The translations under genes were made by a program, and so were the position numbers. The notes under the pieces are model-generated. The model worked only from the letters and a program-made list of their open reading frames with translations, was not told where the DNA came from and did not search any database. From Thermogemmatispora onikobensis (GTDB taxonomy: Bacteria; Chloroflexota; Ktedonobacteria; Ktedonobacterales; Ktedonobacteraceae), in the NCBI RefSeq assembly GCF_001748285.1, contig NZ_BDGT01000005.1, positions 1 to 64,000 on the forward strand: 64,000 bases of DNA, in the 5' to 3' direction. Positions within the stretch are counted from its first letter, which is position 1, and every line of letters begins with the position of its first letter. Below are positions 17,746 through 25,794 of the stretch, one piece after another.

Positions 17746-18639
17746 TCACTGGGGTGTAACACCGAGGAGCCAGTGGACATCACGGGGGATGGTTAGAGTG
17801 TGATAGAAGTGCTGGAGGATGTGCCAGGCGAGGGGTTGGCGGATGGCGAGGCGTGACGGGAAGGCAGCGGGGGTCTGGATGCACAGCTCGACTTCGGGAC
17901 CGGTCAGGGAGGGATCCATGGCCTGCAGGGAGAGAACCGGGAAGCGCTGGTCGTGGGGGAAGAAGAAGAGGGCGTAGCGTTGCTGGAGGCCGCCGACGAT
18001 GGCGAGGGTGCCGCGGCTGGGGCGGGAAAAGAAGGCGTGGGTGAGGGAGTGGCCGTCGAGGCAGAAGAGGGCGGTTTCCAGGTCGGACCAGTCGGGGGAG
18101 GGAAAGGACTGGGAGGAGGAGGGACCGAGGACGAGGAGGGAGGGAGAGGAGGCGTGAGAGGAGGCGACGAGGGAGGAGGGGGGAACAGGAAGGAAAGGGG
18201 GGGCCGGTTCGGTCTCGATCTCCCACTTGTGGTAGAGCTGGCCTTTCTCGACGAAGGAGCGGACGGATTGGATGAGGCGGGGCCAGGAGAGGGCGGTGTA
18301 GGAGGGGGAGAAGAAGGGGGGCTGCAGGCAGAGGGGCAGGTCGGGGCCAGCCTGGTCCAGATCGACGGCCTGCAGATAGCGGGTAGGGACAAAGCGGGCC
18401 GTAGCGAAGGAGGCAAGCCATTCGGGTCCCAGCTCGAAGAAGACGAGGAAGCGCAGGGAGTTGCCGCCGCAGATATGGAGAGTGCCGTAGCTGGGGCAGC
18501 AGAGAATGAGGGCGTCGCGGCGCCTGCACTGGCCGTCGAGGGAGTGGAAGGCGTCGGCGATCTGGGACCAGGAGGGGTCAGAGATCTCCTCTTCGGCTTG
18601 GGAGCCGAGAAAGAGCAGCCAGGAAAGGGGCGAGGTCAT
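17746..18639 (-). CDS. Imm1-like double-repeat immunity protein (copy 5, directly after the toxin)
   Basis: 297 residues; likely cognate immunity of the deaminase toxin because it follows it by 8 bases. The toxin's last codons (GGA GGT TGA) form the AAGGAGG ribosome binding site for ATG 18639, so translation should be coupled. First repeat: WSQIADAFHSLDGQ, CGGNSLRFLVFF, AGPDLPLCLQ, HKWEIE. Second repeat: WSDLETALFCLDGH, GGLQQRYALFFF, TGPEVELCIQ, VHWLLGVTPQ. The Imm1 family is described as the neighbour of deaminase toxins, which agrees with the C-terminal domain of the toxin. The assignment rests on motifs read by eye. Confidence 0.7.
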   Translation of the reverse strand: MTSPLSWLLFLGSQAEEEISDPSWSQIADAFHSLDGQCRRRDALILCCPSYGTLHICGGNSLRFLVFFELGPEWLASFATARFVPTRYLQAVDLDQAGPDLPLCLQPPFFSPSYTALSWPRLIQSVRSFVEKGQLYHKWEIETEPAPPFLPVPPSSLVASSHASSPSLLVLGPSSSQSFPSPDWSDLETALFCLDGHSLTHAFFSRPSRGTLAIVGGLQQRYALFFFPHDQRFPVLSLQAMDPSLTGPEVELCIQTPAAFPSRLAIRQPLAWHILQHFYHTLTIPRDVHWLLGVTPQ

Positions 18640-18647
18640 AGCAGTGA

Positions 18648-19904
18648 TCAACCTCCTTGTGTGCTCTTGACATGCAAATCTCCATATAAGAAAGAAAGTA
18701 TAGGAATAAGTATTATTACGAACGGCAGAATAGTCCGGTGATCAAGGGAACCATCATCGCGAAGAAAGAAGACTTCAAGCTTGTCAAGGCCGAGGATGCG
18801 TATAGCCGATCTTAGTCCGCCCTTGCAGTACCCGCAAGGTTCACGATCGACCCACAGTTCAGCAATTCCCCCAGTCAGCCCGTTGGCTTTTCTGTAGCGC
18901 AGAAGATCGTTCAGCGCGTCTAACTCTGCATGGCTAGGACTAATGGCATTTATCCTTGCCCCTTGCTTTGGGTCCAACTCAGGTTCACGTGCATTTTTCC
19001 CATTTATACCCCAAAAGTCCTCACCGTGAGCGAAGACGACGGCGAGGGTCTGGCCATCATCTGGGTTGCGGCTCCAGGGACCTAATCCCAGCTCTTGCCT
19101 CATCTGGTTGAACGTTTGCTTAAGACGAGCAAGTAGCGTCTGATTTGATCCCTGGGCCGCGCCAGAGGCAGATTGATTGGAGCCAAGCTGGGAAGGCTGG
19201 TCTGAGCCTGGCAGTAGGGAGACGCCAGACTCATCGGATGCCTGGCCCTCAGAACCAGGCTGTCCGTCCTCAGCGGGTGGCTGTCCCTGGCCCGCCCCCT
19301 CTCCGCCATCAGCAGACGTGAGCGCCCTTAGTCCGTCATTCATTCTATCATGCTCGTCCTCCTCCTCGCCAGTGCTGCAGAAGCCGAGATCTTTCATGGC
19401 TTCCTCCAGCTGCTCGCTCTGGCTGGAGAAGAGAGCGGCCAGCAGCGCCTCGGCATTTGAGGCCTCCTCCATTGCCCCCTCTAAGCCTTGCTCAATCGGG
19501 TCAGCGCTTGCGGAGGAGGACGAGGAGAAAGACGACGAGGGCTCGATGAGCGGAGAGCGCAAAGCTTGCTGCTGAGCCATCTCCTGCTCGAGCTGCTGCA
19601 GTAGCTCGTAGCGTCGGATAGCGGGCACGGCCTGATCGATATGATCAGCAACGGTCTGGCAGGAGCTGATGAGCACCTGCAGGCCGTTGGAGACGTGCCG
19701 ATGATCGCCTCGCGCCTGAGCCCAGGCCTGTCGAAATGCCTGAGTTGCCTGGCCTGCCCAGCGCTGCTGGCCCGATTGTAATCCGTCAACTACCCCCTGC
19801 AACCCCTGCATATATTGATCAATGATCTGCTTGGTAGTGCTGCATTGGCCGGCCAGCTTACGCAAGGAATCTGCAAATTGTTCAAGATCATCAGCTTTGC
19901 CCAT
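18648..19904 (-). CDS. WXG-motif polymorphic toxin with C-terminal zinc deaminase domain
   Basis: 418 residues. Residues ~1-100 form a helical WXG100-like domain (RWAGQATQAFRQAW, Trp49-Ala-Gly51), a type VII secretion-type leader. Residues ~100-290 are a Gln/Ser/Glu/Gly-rich linker containing AEDGQPGSEGQASDESG, shared with the two orphan tips. Residues ~300-390 are a nucleic-acid/nucleotide deaminase fold: SHAELDALNDLL supplies His325 and Glu327, and REPCGYCKGG supplies Cys357 and Cys360, the zinc ligands and catalytic Glu. The YwqJ, MafB19 and SCP1.201 subfamilies are all possible. After the fold is an odd hydrophobic tail (ILPFVIILIPILSFLY, ~392-407). I start at ATG 19904, the beginning of the WXG domain, with AGAAGG close before it; GTG 19937 is an alternative. 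Confidence 0.8.
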   Translation of the reverse strand: MGKADDLEQFADSLRKLAGQCSTTKQIIDQYMQGLQGVVDGLQSGQQRWAGQATQAFRQAWAQARGDHRHVSNGLQVLISSCQTVADHIDQAVPAIRRYELLQQLEQEMAQQQALRSPLIEPSSSFSSSSSASADPIEQGLEGAMEEASNAEALLAALFSSQSEQLEEAMKDLGFCSTGEEEDEHDRMNDGLRALTSADGGEGAGQGQPPAEDGQPGSEGQASDESGVSLLPGSDQPSQLGSNQSASGAAQGSNQTLLARLKQTFNQMRQELGLGPWSRNPDDGQTLAVVFAHGEDFWGINGKNAREPELDPKQGARINAISPSHAELDALNDLLRYRKANGLTGGIAELWVDREPCGYCKGGLRSAIRILGLDKLEVFFLRDDGSLDHRTILPFVIILIPILSFLYGDLHVKSTQGG

Positions 19905-20110
19905 GTGCCTTCTCTCATGAGCATGCGCTAGCAACACGCACCGTCTGTCTGCCTACCAAGGCTGAGGCTGCAGGGAGTCGGAAAGCCGCTCAGCTCCAGC
20001 GACGATTGCAATGCGGGAAAAGCCTGCCGACTCGCATAGGACAGTCAGGGGCGGCCAGGAAACTGCCAGATAGCGATTCTTACTCCTGACCGCCGGCTAG
20101 CAACTATCTA

Positions 20111-20827
20111 TCAGGGTTCCTCCTCAGAAGAAGGGAGCTGAAAGCTGATGCCCGGTCCGATTTGCCATCCCGATCCTTCGGGCTCTGGCTGGGGCTGCGG
20201 CTGCGACTGCCAGCTACGCCGAGGTATGCCTCCAGAGTTGGGAGCAAACGAGGATGGCGATAGAGAACCAGTCTGCAAACCAGGATTCTGCTGCTTCAGT
20301 TGAAGTGAAGGACTGTTCTGCTCGGTGTGGGCAATATTCTCCTGAGCAATGGCCGTGAAAATCGACTCTGGCGCCAAGATTGGATCTGGCTCAAAGCTAC
20401 CAGTGGTGGGTGTCTGGAGGAGATTGGTCGTCACTGTTTGCGGGGAGATAGATCCGGTTGGCCATCTCTCCTGATCGGTGGTCAGACCAGGATACTCCTG
20501 CCCCAGCATCAGACCTCTTATCTGCGGCCTGAAAACAGCGCCGTTCGGCTCGAAATCTGGCTCAAAACCAGGGAAAGCCACCTCTGCAAACCGCTGCTGG
20601 AGCTGCAGATCCAGCCCCTCAAAGATCAAGCCTGTCAGGCCCAGGTTGAAGCCTATGCGCTGAAGAGCCTGAATCTGACATTCCATAGAGATCTGTAGAG
20701 CCTGCCCAAACTGCTGCATATCAAGAGCATAGCGGAGGAGCTCGGCAGCGAGCATTGAGTCATTAACCATCCATTGTAGCGTTGTTTGCAGTGTCTGACT
20801 TAAATCTGAGATCTGCTTCGCTGTCAT
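20111..20827 (-). CDS. unknown protein upstream of the toxin, possible secretion partner
   Basis: 238 residues, no family recognised. The N-terminal ~100 residues look helical (TAKQISDLSQTLQTTLQWM, LLRYALDMQQFGQALQ) like small type VII substrate/partner proteins. The C-terminal half is a Gln/Pro/Ser-rich tail (SQPQPQPEPEG). It is followed 206 bp later by the WXG toxin on the same strand, so an accessory or chaperone role is plausible but unproven. The ATG at 20827 and a TTG at 20854 are possible starts; neither has a clear Shine-Dalgarno. Confidence 0.55.
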   Translation of the reverse strand: MTAKQISDLSQTLQTTLQWMVNDSMLAAELLRYALDMQQFGQALQISMECQIQALQRIGFNLGLTGLIFEGLDLQLQQRFAEVAFPGFEPDFEPNGAVFRPQIRGLMLGQEYPGLTTDQERWPTGSISPQTVTTNLLQTPTTGSFEPDPILAPESIFTAIAQENIAHTEQNSPSLQLKQQNPGLQTGSLSPSSFAPNSGGIPRRSWQSQPQPQPEPEGSGWQIGPGISFQLPSSEEEP

Positions 20828-21047
20828 ATGAAAGGGGTGAGAGGCGCTCTGCAAGCTTAGTGAGGCACAGTACGTTCGGCTCTTCCTTCACTGGCAGGAT
20901 GGCCGCGAGATAGACTGAGGGCCTATGATAGAGCGATGTGTCACAGATGAAAGACAAATGTCCTCCAAACCCTTGACAAGAGGTCACATCTCATCTATCC
21001 TCTCGTTCAATTACAAGAAACAAGCCCAGGCTCGTGGGGAGGCAGTC

Positions 21048-22262
21048 ATGGATTTGCACACACTTGCCCGAAGCGTTGAAGACTATGTCCGCCAGCGACT
21101 GGCGCGCTATATTGATGAGCTGAGCACCCTCTGCGCTTTTGAAACCTTCACCTTTCATAAAGCTGGCATTGATCAAGCGACGGAGTGGCTTGCTGCCCGT
21201 CTGCAAGCCCTTAGCATGGAAGTCACCATTGTCGAGCGCCAGGAATGGGGGAATGATCTGCTGGCCAGGTTACGCGGTCAGAGCGATCGTGACGATGTGG
21301 TAGTTCTCCTGGCCCACAGCGACACCGTCTATCCCGTGGGCACCGCTGCCGCACGTCCCCTGCGCCGCGAAGGCAACCGCCTCTACGCCCCCGGCGTCTG
21401 CGACATGAAAGGCTGCATCCTGGCCGCGCTCTACGCCCTCGAAGCCCTGCAAGCGCTCAACTACCGGCCCTTTGGCGAGCTGCGTTTCCTCTGCGTCTCC
21501 GACGAAGAAATCAACGTTCGCCACTGCGACGACCTCATGGAGCAGGTCTTGCGCGATGCCCACCGTGCTCTGGTCCTGGAAGCTGCCCGTGCCAATGGAG
21601 CCATCGTCAGCGCACGCAAAGGCAACGCTGGCTACACCCTGCGCGCCTATGGCAGAGCCGCCCACGCCGGTGTCGAACCCGAAAAAGGCCGCAACGCCAT
21701 TATTGAACTGGCCCATCAGGTCCTCCAATTTGCCGGCCTCTCCGGCTGGCGCGAGGGCCTCACCATCACCCCTGGCCTCATCAGCGGCGGCAGCGCCACC
21801 AATGTCGTTCCCGACTACGCCGAAGCGCGTTTCGACCTGCGTTTCCTGCACCTGGAAGATAAAGAGGCCACCGAAGAGCGCTGGCTGGGCCTGCTCCAGC
21901 AGCAGCGCGTTCCCGGCGTACGCCTAGAGCTAGAAGAAGATCCCCATCTCAAGCATCCCCTGGTCTGCACTCCTGCTGCGCACCGCCTGGCAGAACAGGC
22001 CCGGGCTATTGCCGCCATGCTCGGTTTCTCGTTGGAGCATGTCCTGACAGGCGGCGCCTCCGACGCCAGCTACGCCGCCCTCTACGGAGTGCCCGCACTC
22101 GACGGTCTTGGTCCCATCGGTGGCAACGACCACAGCCCCGATGAATACCTGGTGTTGGACAGCGTTCCGCCGCGTGCCGCCCTTCTGGCTGGTCTCATCG
22201 CCTCACCGCTGCCTGCCGAGGCCGGCCTTGAAGAAGCCACTATCATCCATCACACGCACTAA
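21048..22262 (+). CDS. M20 family metallopeptidase (ArgE/DapE/CPG2-like)
   Basis: 404 residues from ATG 21048, preceded by GGGGAGG; the longer frame from 20925 has no such site. M20 enzymes cleave amino-acyl bonds using two zinc ions. Expected residues are present: His90 and Asp92 in LLAHSDTVYP, Asp119 in GVCDMKG, Glu153-Glu154 in SDEEI, a dimerisation domain (AYGRAAHAGVEPEKGRNAI) and the terminal metal His in GGNDHSPDE. Carboxypeptidase G2 or acetylornithine-deacetylase-like substrates are typical; the actual one is unknown. It is divergent from the toxin operon and probably unrelated to it. Confidence 0.9.
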   Translation: MDLHTLARSVEDYVRQRLARYIDELSTLCAFETFTFHKAGIDQATEWLAARLQALSMEVTIVERQEWGNDLLARLRGQSDRDDVVVLLAHSDTVYPVGTAAARPLRREGNRLYAPGVCDMKGCILAALYALEALQALNYRPFGELRFLCVSDEEINVRHCDDLMEQVLRDAHRALVLEAARANGAIVSARKGNAGYTLRAYGRAAHAGVEPEKGRNAIIELAHQVLQFAGLSGWREGLTITPGLISGGSATNVVPDYAEARFDLRFLHLEDKEATEERWLGLLQQQRVPGVRLELEEDPHLKHPLVCTPAAHRLAEQARAIAAMLGFSLEHVLTGGASDASYAALYGVPALDGLGPIGGNDHSPDEYLVLDSVPPRAALLAGLIASPLPAEAGLEEATIIHHTH

Positions 22263-22416
22263 CTGCAGCCAACAGTCAAGGAAGAGGAAGCCGAAAGGCG
22301 ACAGCACCAGGCTCAGAGCCAGAGCAGCCCGGCAGCAGCTTTAGCAACGGTAACGTAGCCGCTCAATCCAGGCAAGTTCAAGCAGCCTGACAGCCAGGCT
22401 CTGGCCCCTTTGCGCC

Positions 22417-22445
22417 TTGTTCCTCTCCATGCGCTATGCTATAAT
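22417..22445 (+). promoter_or_regulatory. extended -10 promoter of the GltD-like gene
   Basis: TTGTTC (22417-22422), 17-bp spacer, TATAAT (22440-22445) with TG at the -15/-14 positions (22437-22438). This is a near-ideal sigma-A promoter directed at the gene beginning 22806, giving a leader of about 350 bases. Confidence 0.75.
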
Positions 22446-22451
22446 CTGACG

Positions 22452-22805
22452 GACGGAAGAAATACACCGCCCCGCAAAGCGGTCCAGTCTCGTCAATAGC
22501 CAACGCTAGCAACAGCGAACAAAGCAAGCGAACCTGTGCATTGACCGGAAGACCGGAGAGGGAAGGGGAAGCCTGACGAGGCTGCCGGGAGGGGTAGCCC
22601 CTCAACAGGCAGAAGGAAGGGAAGGCCGCCAGCAAAGCAGACGGATCAGGCGAATACCCAGCCGGAGTAAGGAAGAAGAAGGATAAAGAGAGGCGAGCGC
22701 CCCGCGGCCTGCGTTGGCTTCCACCCATTCGTTCAGGCAGAGCCGAAACGTGACTCCGGGCGACGAGAGCAAGTAACCGGATGCTCAGGAAAGGATTCTC
22801 CTGCT
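22452..22805 (+). other. long structured leader of the GltD-like gene
   Basis: About 350 transcribed bases without a convincing gene. Several short hairpins are visible: CCGC...GCGG near 22469, CCGGAAGACCGG near 22546, AGCC/GGCT near 22573 and AGGGGTAGCCCCT near 22595. No known riboswitch consensus was recognised. It ends with AGGAAAGG before ATG 22806. Confidence 0.4.
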
Positions 22806-24638
22806 ATGATTGATCCTGATCGCGAACTGGAACCCCGATACCAGTCCTTCCTGGCCAGCCCTGACTGGTATCAAACCAATATACCGTGCCAGGTAGGCTG
22901 TCCGGCGCATACCGACGTCTCAACCTACATCGGCCTCATCTCGCAGGCGCGCTTTGACGAGGCCTACCTGCTGAACCGCAAGGCCAACGTCGTGCCGGGC
23001 GTCCTGGGGCGCACCTGCGCGCGCCCATGTGAGCCGGTGTGTCGGCGCAACAAGATCGATGGCAAACCCATTGCCATCTGCTGGCTCAAGCGTGCTGCTG
23101 CGGATCACCGCCAGTTCCGCCATCACGCGGAGCGGCCCCCGATCACCAGAGACAAGAAGGTTGCCATCGTTGGGGCCGGTGCTGCCGGCCTCGCCTGCGC
23201 CCGCGATCTGCGCGAGATGGGCTATCCAGTGACCATCTACGAGGCCGACCCCGTAGCGGGCGGCGTCATGGTCAACGGTATTCCAATCTGGCGTCTGCCG
23301 CGCAGCGTCACCTACGAAGAATGCAACGAGTACATGGATGACCTCGGGGTCGAGGTGGTCTACAACACGCGCGTCGGGCGCGACATCCAGCTCACCGACC
23401 TGCTCAAGCAGTACGATGCCGTCTTCCTGGCCGCCGGCTGCTACATCTCCAACCCCATTACCGGGCCTGATGGGAAGGTCGTCCCCGGGGCCGACCTTGT
23501 CGGCGTCATGAACGGTATCGAATTCCTGGCCAAGACCAACTACGGCGAGCCGGTCTTTGTCGGCAAGCGCGTCGTTGTCCTCGGCTCCGGCTTTACCGCG
23601 ATGGACTGCTGCCGCACTGCCATCCGCTTCGGCGCTGACAAGGTCTACGTCATGTACCGCCGCTCCAAGGAGGAGCAGCCTGCCGACGAGTACGAGGTCG
23701 ACGAGGCGATCCGCGAGCACGTCGAGTTCCAGTATCTGGTCACGCAGACCGAGATCCTGAGCAAGGATGGCGTTCACGTCAGCGGCATTAAGTTCGTGCG
23801 CAACAAGCTCGGCGATCCTGACTCCAGCGGACGCCGTCGCCCGATCCCCATCCCGGGCAGCGAGTTCGTCCTCGATGACATCGACATGGTGATCGCTGCC
23901 TTCGGTCAGTATAGCGATTCCTCCTGGATTCCGGCCAAAGAGCTGAATCTGGAGGTCAATCGCCGCACCGGCGTACCACTGATCGACCGCGAGACCTGGA
24001 TGACCAGCTATCCCGGCCTCTTCGCCGGCGGCGACTTCACCGAAGGCTCGCGTAACCTGATCTCTGCCATCGCCGACGGGCGCGACGCCGCCATCGCCAT
24101 CAATCGCTACCTCGGCGGGCAGGATAAGCCGGCGGAGCCACCCGAAGAGATCGAACTGCCTGACTACCGCCGCGGCATGGTCGACGACTATGAGTCGATC
24201 CCGCATGAGAATATTCCATCGCTGCCCGTCAACGAGCGCTATAGCTACACGCGCGAGACCGAGACCGGCTATACCCCCGAGCAGGCGGTCATTCAGGCGC
24301 GGCGCTGCCTGCAGTGCCAGCTCAACATCATGATCGATCCCTCGATCTGTATCCTCTGCTCGGGCTGCGTCGACATCTGTCCGTACGACTGCATCAGCAT
24401 GGAAGGTCTCTCGCGCGTCGTCAAAGGTGATCCACTCCACCAGCTGGCCGAGACCTGGGAGGGCGGCGCCGATATGATCATCGACGAGGAAAAGTGCATC
24501 CGCTGCGGCCTCTGCATCGTGCGCTGTCCAACCGATGCCATCTCGATGGTGCAGTTCGAGGTCGCCAGCCCCAACGATCGCTGGACGGTCTCCAAGATCC
24601 CGGTGCTCAACCGCAGCCAGGCCGGCACCAGATACTAG
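22806..24638 (+). CDS. GltD/NfnB-like FAD-NAD(P) oxidoreductase with C-terminal 2[4Fe-4S] domain
   Basis: 610 residues. Order: a Cys-rich N-terminal domain typical of the glutamate synthase small subunit (CQVGCPAHTDVSTYI, CARPCEPVCRR), an FAD-binding Rossmann fold (VAIVGAGAAGLACARDL), an NADPH-binding fold (VVVLGSGFTAMDCCRTA, YRRSKEEQPA), a second FAD motif (GLFAGGDFTEG), and two ferredoxin clusters (CILCSGCVDICPYDC, CIRCGLCIVRCPTDA). It would move electrons between NAD(P)H, FAD and Fe-S centres. No GltA-type large subunit is adjacent, so a role other than classical GOGAT, such as feeding electrons to ferredoxin, is possible. Expressed from the 22417 promoter. Confidence 0.85.
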   Translation: MIDPDRELEPRYQSFLASPDWYQTNIPCQVGCPAHTDVSTYIGLISQARFDEAYLLNRKANVVPGVLGRTCARPCEPVCRRNKIDGKPIAICWLKRAAADHRQFRHHAERPPITRDKKVAIVGAGAAGLACARDLREMGYPVTIYEADPVAGGVMVNGIPIWRLPRSVTYEECNEYMDDLGVEVVYNTRVGRDIQLTDLLKQYDAVFLAAGCYISNPITGPDGKVVPGADLVGVMNGIEFLAKTNYGEPVFVGKRVVVLGSGFTAMDCCRTAIRFGADKVYVMYRRSKEEQPADEYEVDEAIREHVEFQYLVTQTEILSKDGVHVSGIKFVRNKLGDPDSSGRRRPIPIPGSEFVLDDIDMVIAAFGQYSDSSWIPAKELNLEVNRRTGVPLIDRETWMTSYPGLFAGGDFTEGSRNLISAIADGRDAAIAINRYLGGQDKPAEPPEEIELPDYRRGMVDDYESIPHENIPSLPVNERYSYTRETETGYTPEQAVIQARRCLQCQLNIMIDPSICILCSGCVDICPYDCISMEGLSRVVKGDPLHQLAETWEGGADMIIDEEKCIRCGLCIVRCPTDAISMVQFEVASPNDRWTVSKIPVLNRSQAGTRY

Positions 24639-24689
24639 GCCAGATGCCGCTCGCTGCCGGCTCGATCACCAATGGCAGGAAAAGAACAA

Positions 24690-24734
24690 GAGGTCAGGGC
24701 TGCAGTCCAGAAATCAGATTGCAGCCCTGACCTC
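24690..24734 (+). terminator. strong 15-bp hairpin between convergent genes
   Basis: GAGGTCAGGGCTGCA (24690-24704) and TGCAGCCCTGACCTC (24720-24734) are a perfect inverted repeat with a 15-base loop, 50 bp after the GltD-like stop and before the convergent DUF1028 stop. It lacks a U-run but is placed as a bidirectional terminator. Confidence 0.55.
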
Positions 24735-24826
24735 GCGTCCCTCGACGCTGACTCATCGCCAGCTGCCCTGCTAGACGGTGAAAGGCAGCTGGCTGTCCGC
24801 CCCGCCCCCGCCAGCATCACCTCAGG

Positions 24827-25708
24827 TCAGGCTGAACCGCGATCGCCGCCCTGGCTGCCCAGACGCTCGCGCATAAAGGTCAGCACCACACGATCGATGC
24901 GCTCCCCCTCCAGCCAGCGCTCTTCCAGGTTCTCACGCCCGCAGAAGTGCCAGAAAGCCTCGCGTGTCTGCGCGTCAAAGACGCCCGAGAGCGGGCCATG
25001 ATAGTCACCGCTGCGTGTCAGCAACTCCTGCAGCTCGCGGGCAATCGCCTCATCGATTGGTAGCATATCCTGGGGATCAGGCGGAAAGAGGTAGAGTCTG
25101 TGCAATCGCAGGAGGCGAGCCAGCTCTTCAATCGGACGGGGATGATCATCGACGCGCAGATCAATGAAGCGATCGTTGAAGCCGCCATAACCACCCTTCT
25201 CGCGCACCACTAGCAGAGCCGCCGATTGTTGACCACGGCTGTCGCCGCCGGCCTCCTGACCTGCAGCCAGAGCCGCCAGCAGGCGATCACAAAGCTGACC
25301 AGACGTCTCTTCAAAAGTGCGCGCCATCGCATTCACCGTTTCCTCGTTGACCAAAATATTGCCCTGGCAGGCATAATGCTCGCCGACATGTCCACCGGCC
25401 CAGGGGAAGCATTCGCTACCAGTATAAGTAACCGGCGCACCGCTAGCAGGCACAATACCAACCTGGCGCTTGGCTCGCTCGGGATCGTCCGCCAGCAGCT
25501 GCTCCAGGGTTTCAGCCGCCGAAAGACCGCGGGCCAGCAGCTCTAAACCGCGTGGGCCATAGGTAGTATTGGCCCAAGATTGGGTGGCGATGGCGCCGAT
25601 GCCAGCTTTGGCCCAGGGGACAACAGCCCCCACGGCCAAAAACTTCGACTGGACAGCAATGCCCAGCTCACCCGTCTGCGGGTCACGGGCAACGATCGAG
25701 AAGGTCAT
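24827..25708 (-). CDS. DUF1028 family protein
   Basis: 293 residues. The DUF1028 fold is plain: MTFSIVARDPQTGELGIAVQ at the start, GAVVPWAKAGIGAIATQSWA, then YGPRGLELLARGLSA. These proteins resemble N-terminal nucleophile hydrolases; their substrate is not established. The C-terminal ~90 residues (DYHGPLSGVFDAQTREAFW) look like a peptidoglycan-binding-type helical domain sometimes attached to this family. ATG 25708 follows AAGGGG; a long Ser/Leu-rich extension to 25903 is upstream DNA. A promoter with extended -10 is at 25766-25794. Confidence 0.85.
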   Translation of the reverse strand: MTFSIVARDPQTGELGIAVQSKFLAVGAVVPWAKAGIGAIATQSWANTTYGPRGLELLARGLSAAETLEQLLADDPERAKRQVGIVPASGAPVTYTGSECFPWAGGHVGEHYACQGNILVNEETVNAMARTFEETSGQLCDRLLAALAAGQEAGGDSRGQQSAALLVVREKGGYGGFNDRFIDLRVDDHPRPIEELARLLRLHRLYLFPPDPQDMLPIDEAIARELQELLTRSGDYHGPLSGVFDAQTREAFWHFCGRENLEERWLEGERIDRVVLTFMRERLGSQGGDRGSA

Positions 25709-25765
25709 CTTCAGGCACCCCTTACGTGAAGCTGGTTGGGTTGGTTGAAGCTCCGATGTTGAGGT

Positions 25766-25794
25766 ATTATAACATGCTCCCTTCCCGGGAGTAA
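25766..25794 (-). promoter_or_regulatory. extended -10 promoter of the DUF1028 gene
   Basis: Minus strand: TGTTATAAT with TATAAT at 25766-25771; the hexamer 17 bp upstream is TTACTC (25789-25794), a weak -35. The TGn extension compensates. The leader is about 50 bases. Confidence 0.6.

Noticed and set aside
8674-18651. The repeated island considered as a CRISPR array or IS cluster
   Set aside because: Repeats are whole genes with diverging sequence, not short direct repeats with spacers, and no transposase or flanking terminal repeats were seen.
9452-18741. Long plus-strand open frames in the array (for example 9452-10675, 13608-14828, 17953-18741) rich in Gly and Glu
   Set aside because: They are antisense to the Imm1-like genes, have no ribosome sites, and come from the purine-rich strand; the minus-strand frames show homologous motifs and AAGGAGG sites.
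22920-24440. 506-residue minus-strand frame opposite the GltD-like gene
   Set aside because: Antisense shadow of a clearly recognised flavoprotein with high third-position GC; no ribosome site or domain.
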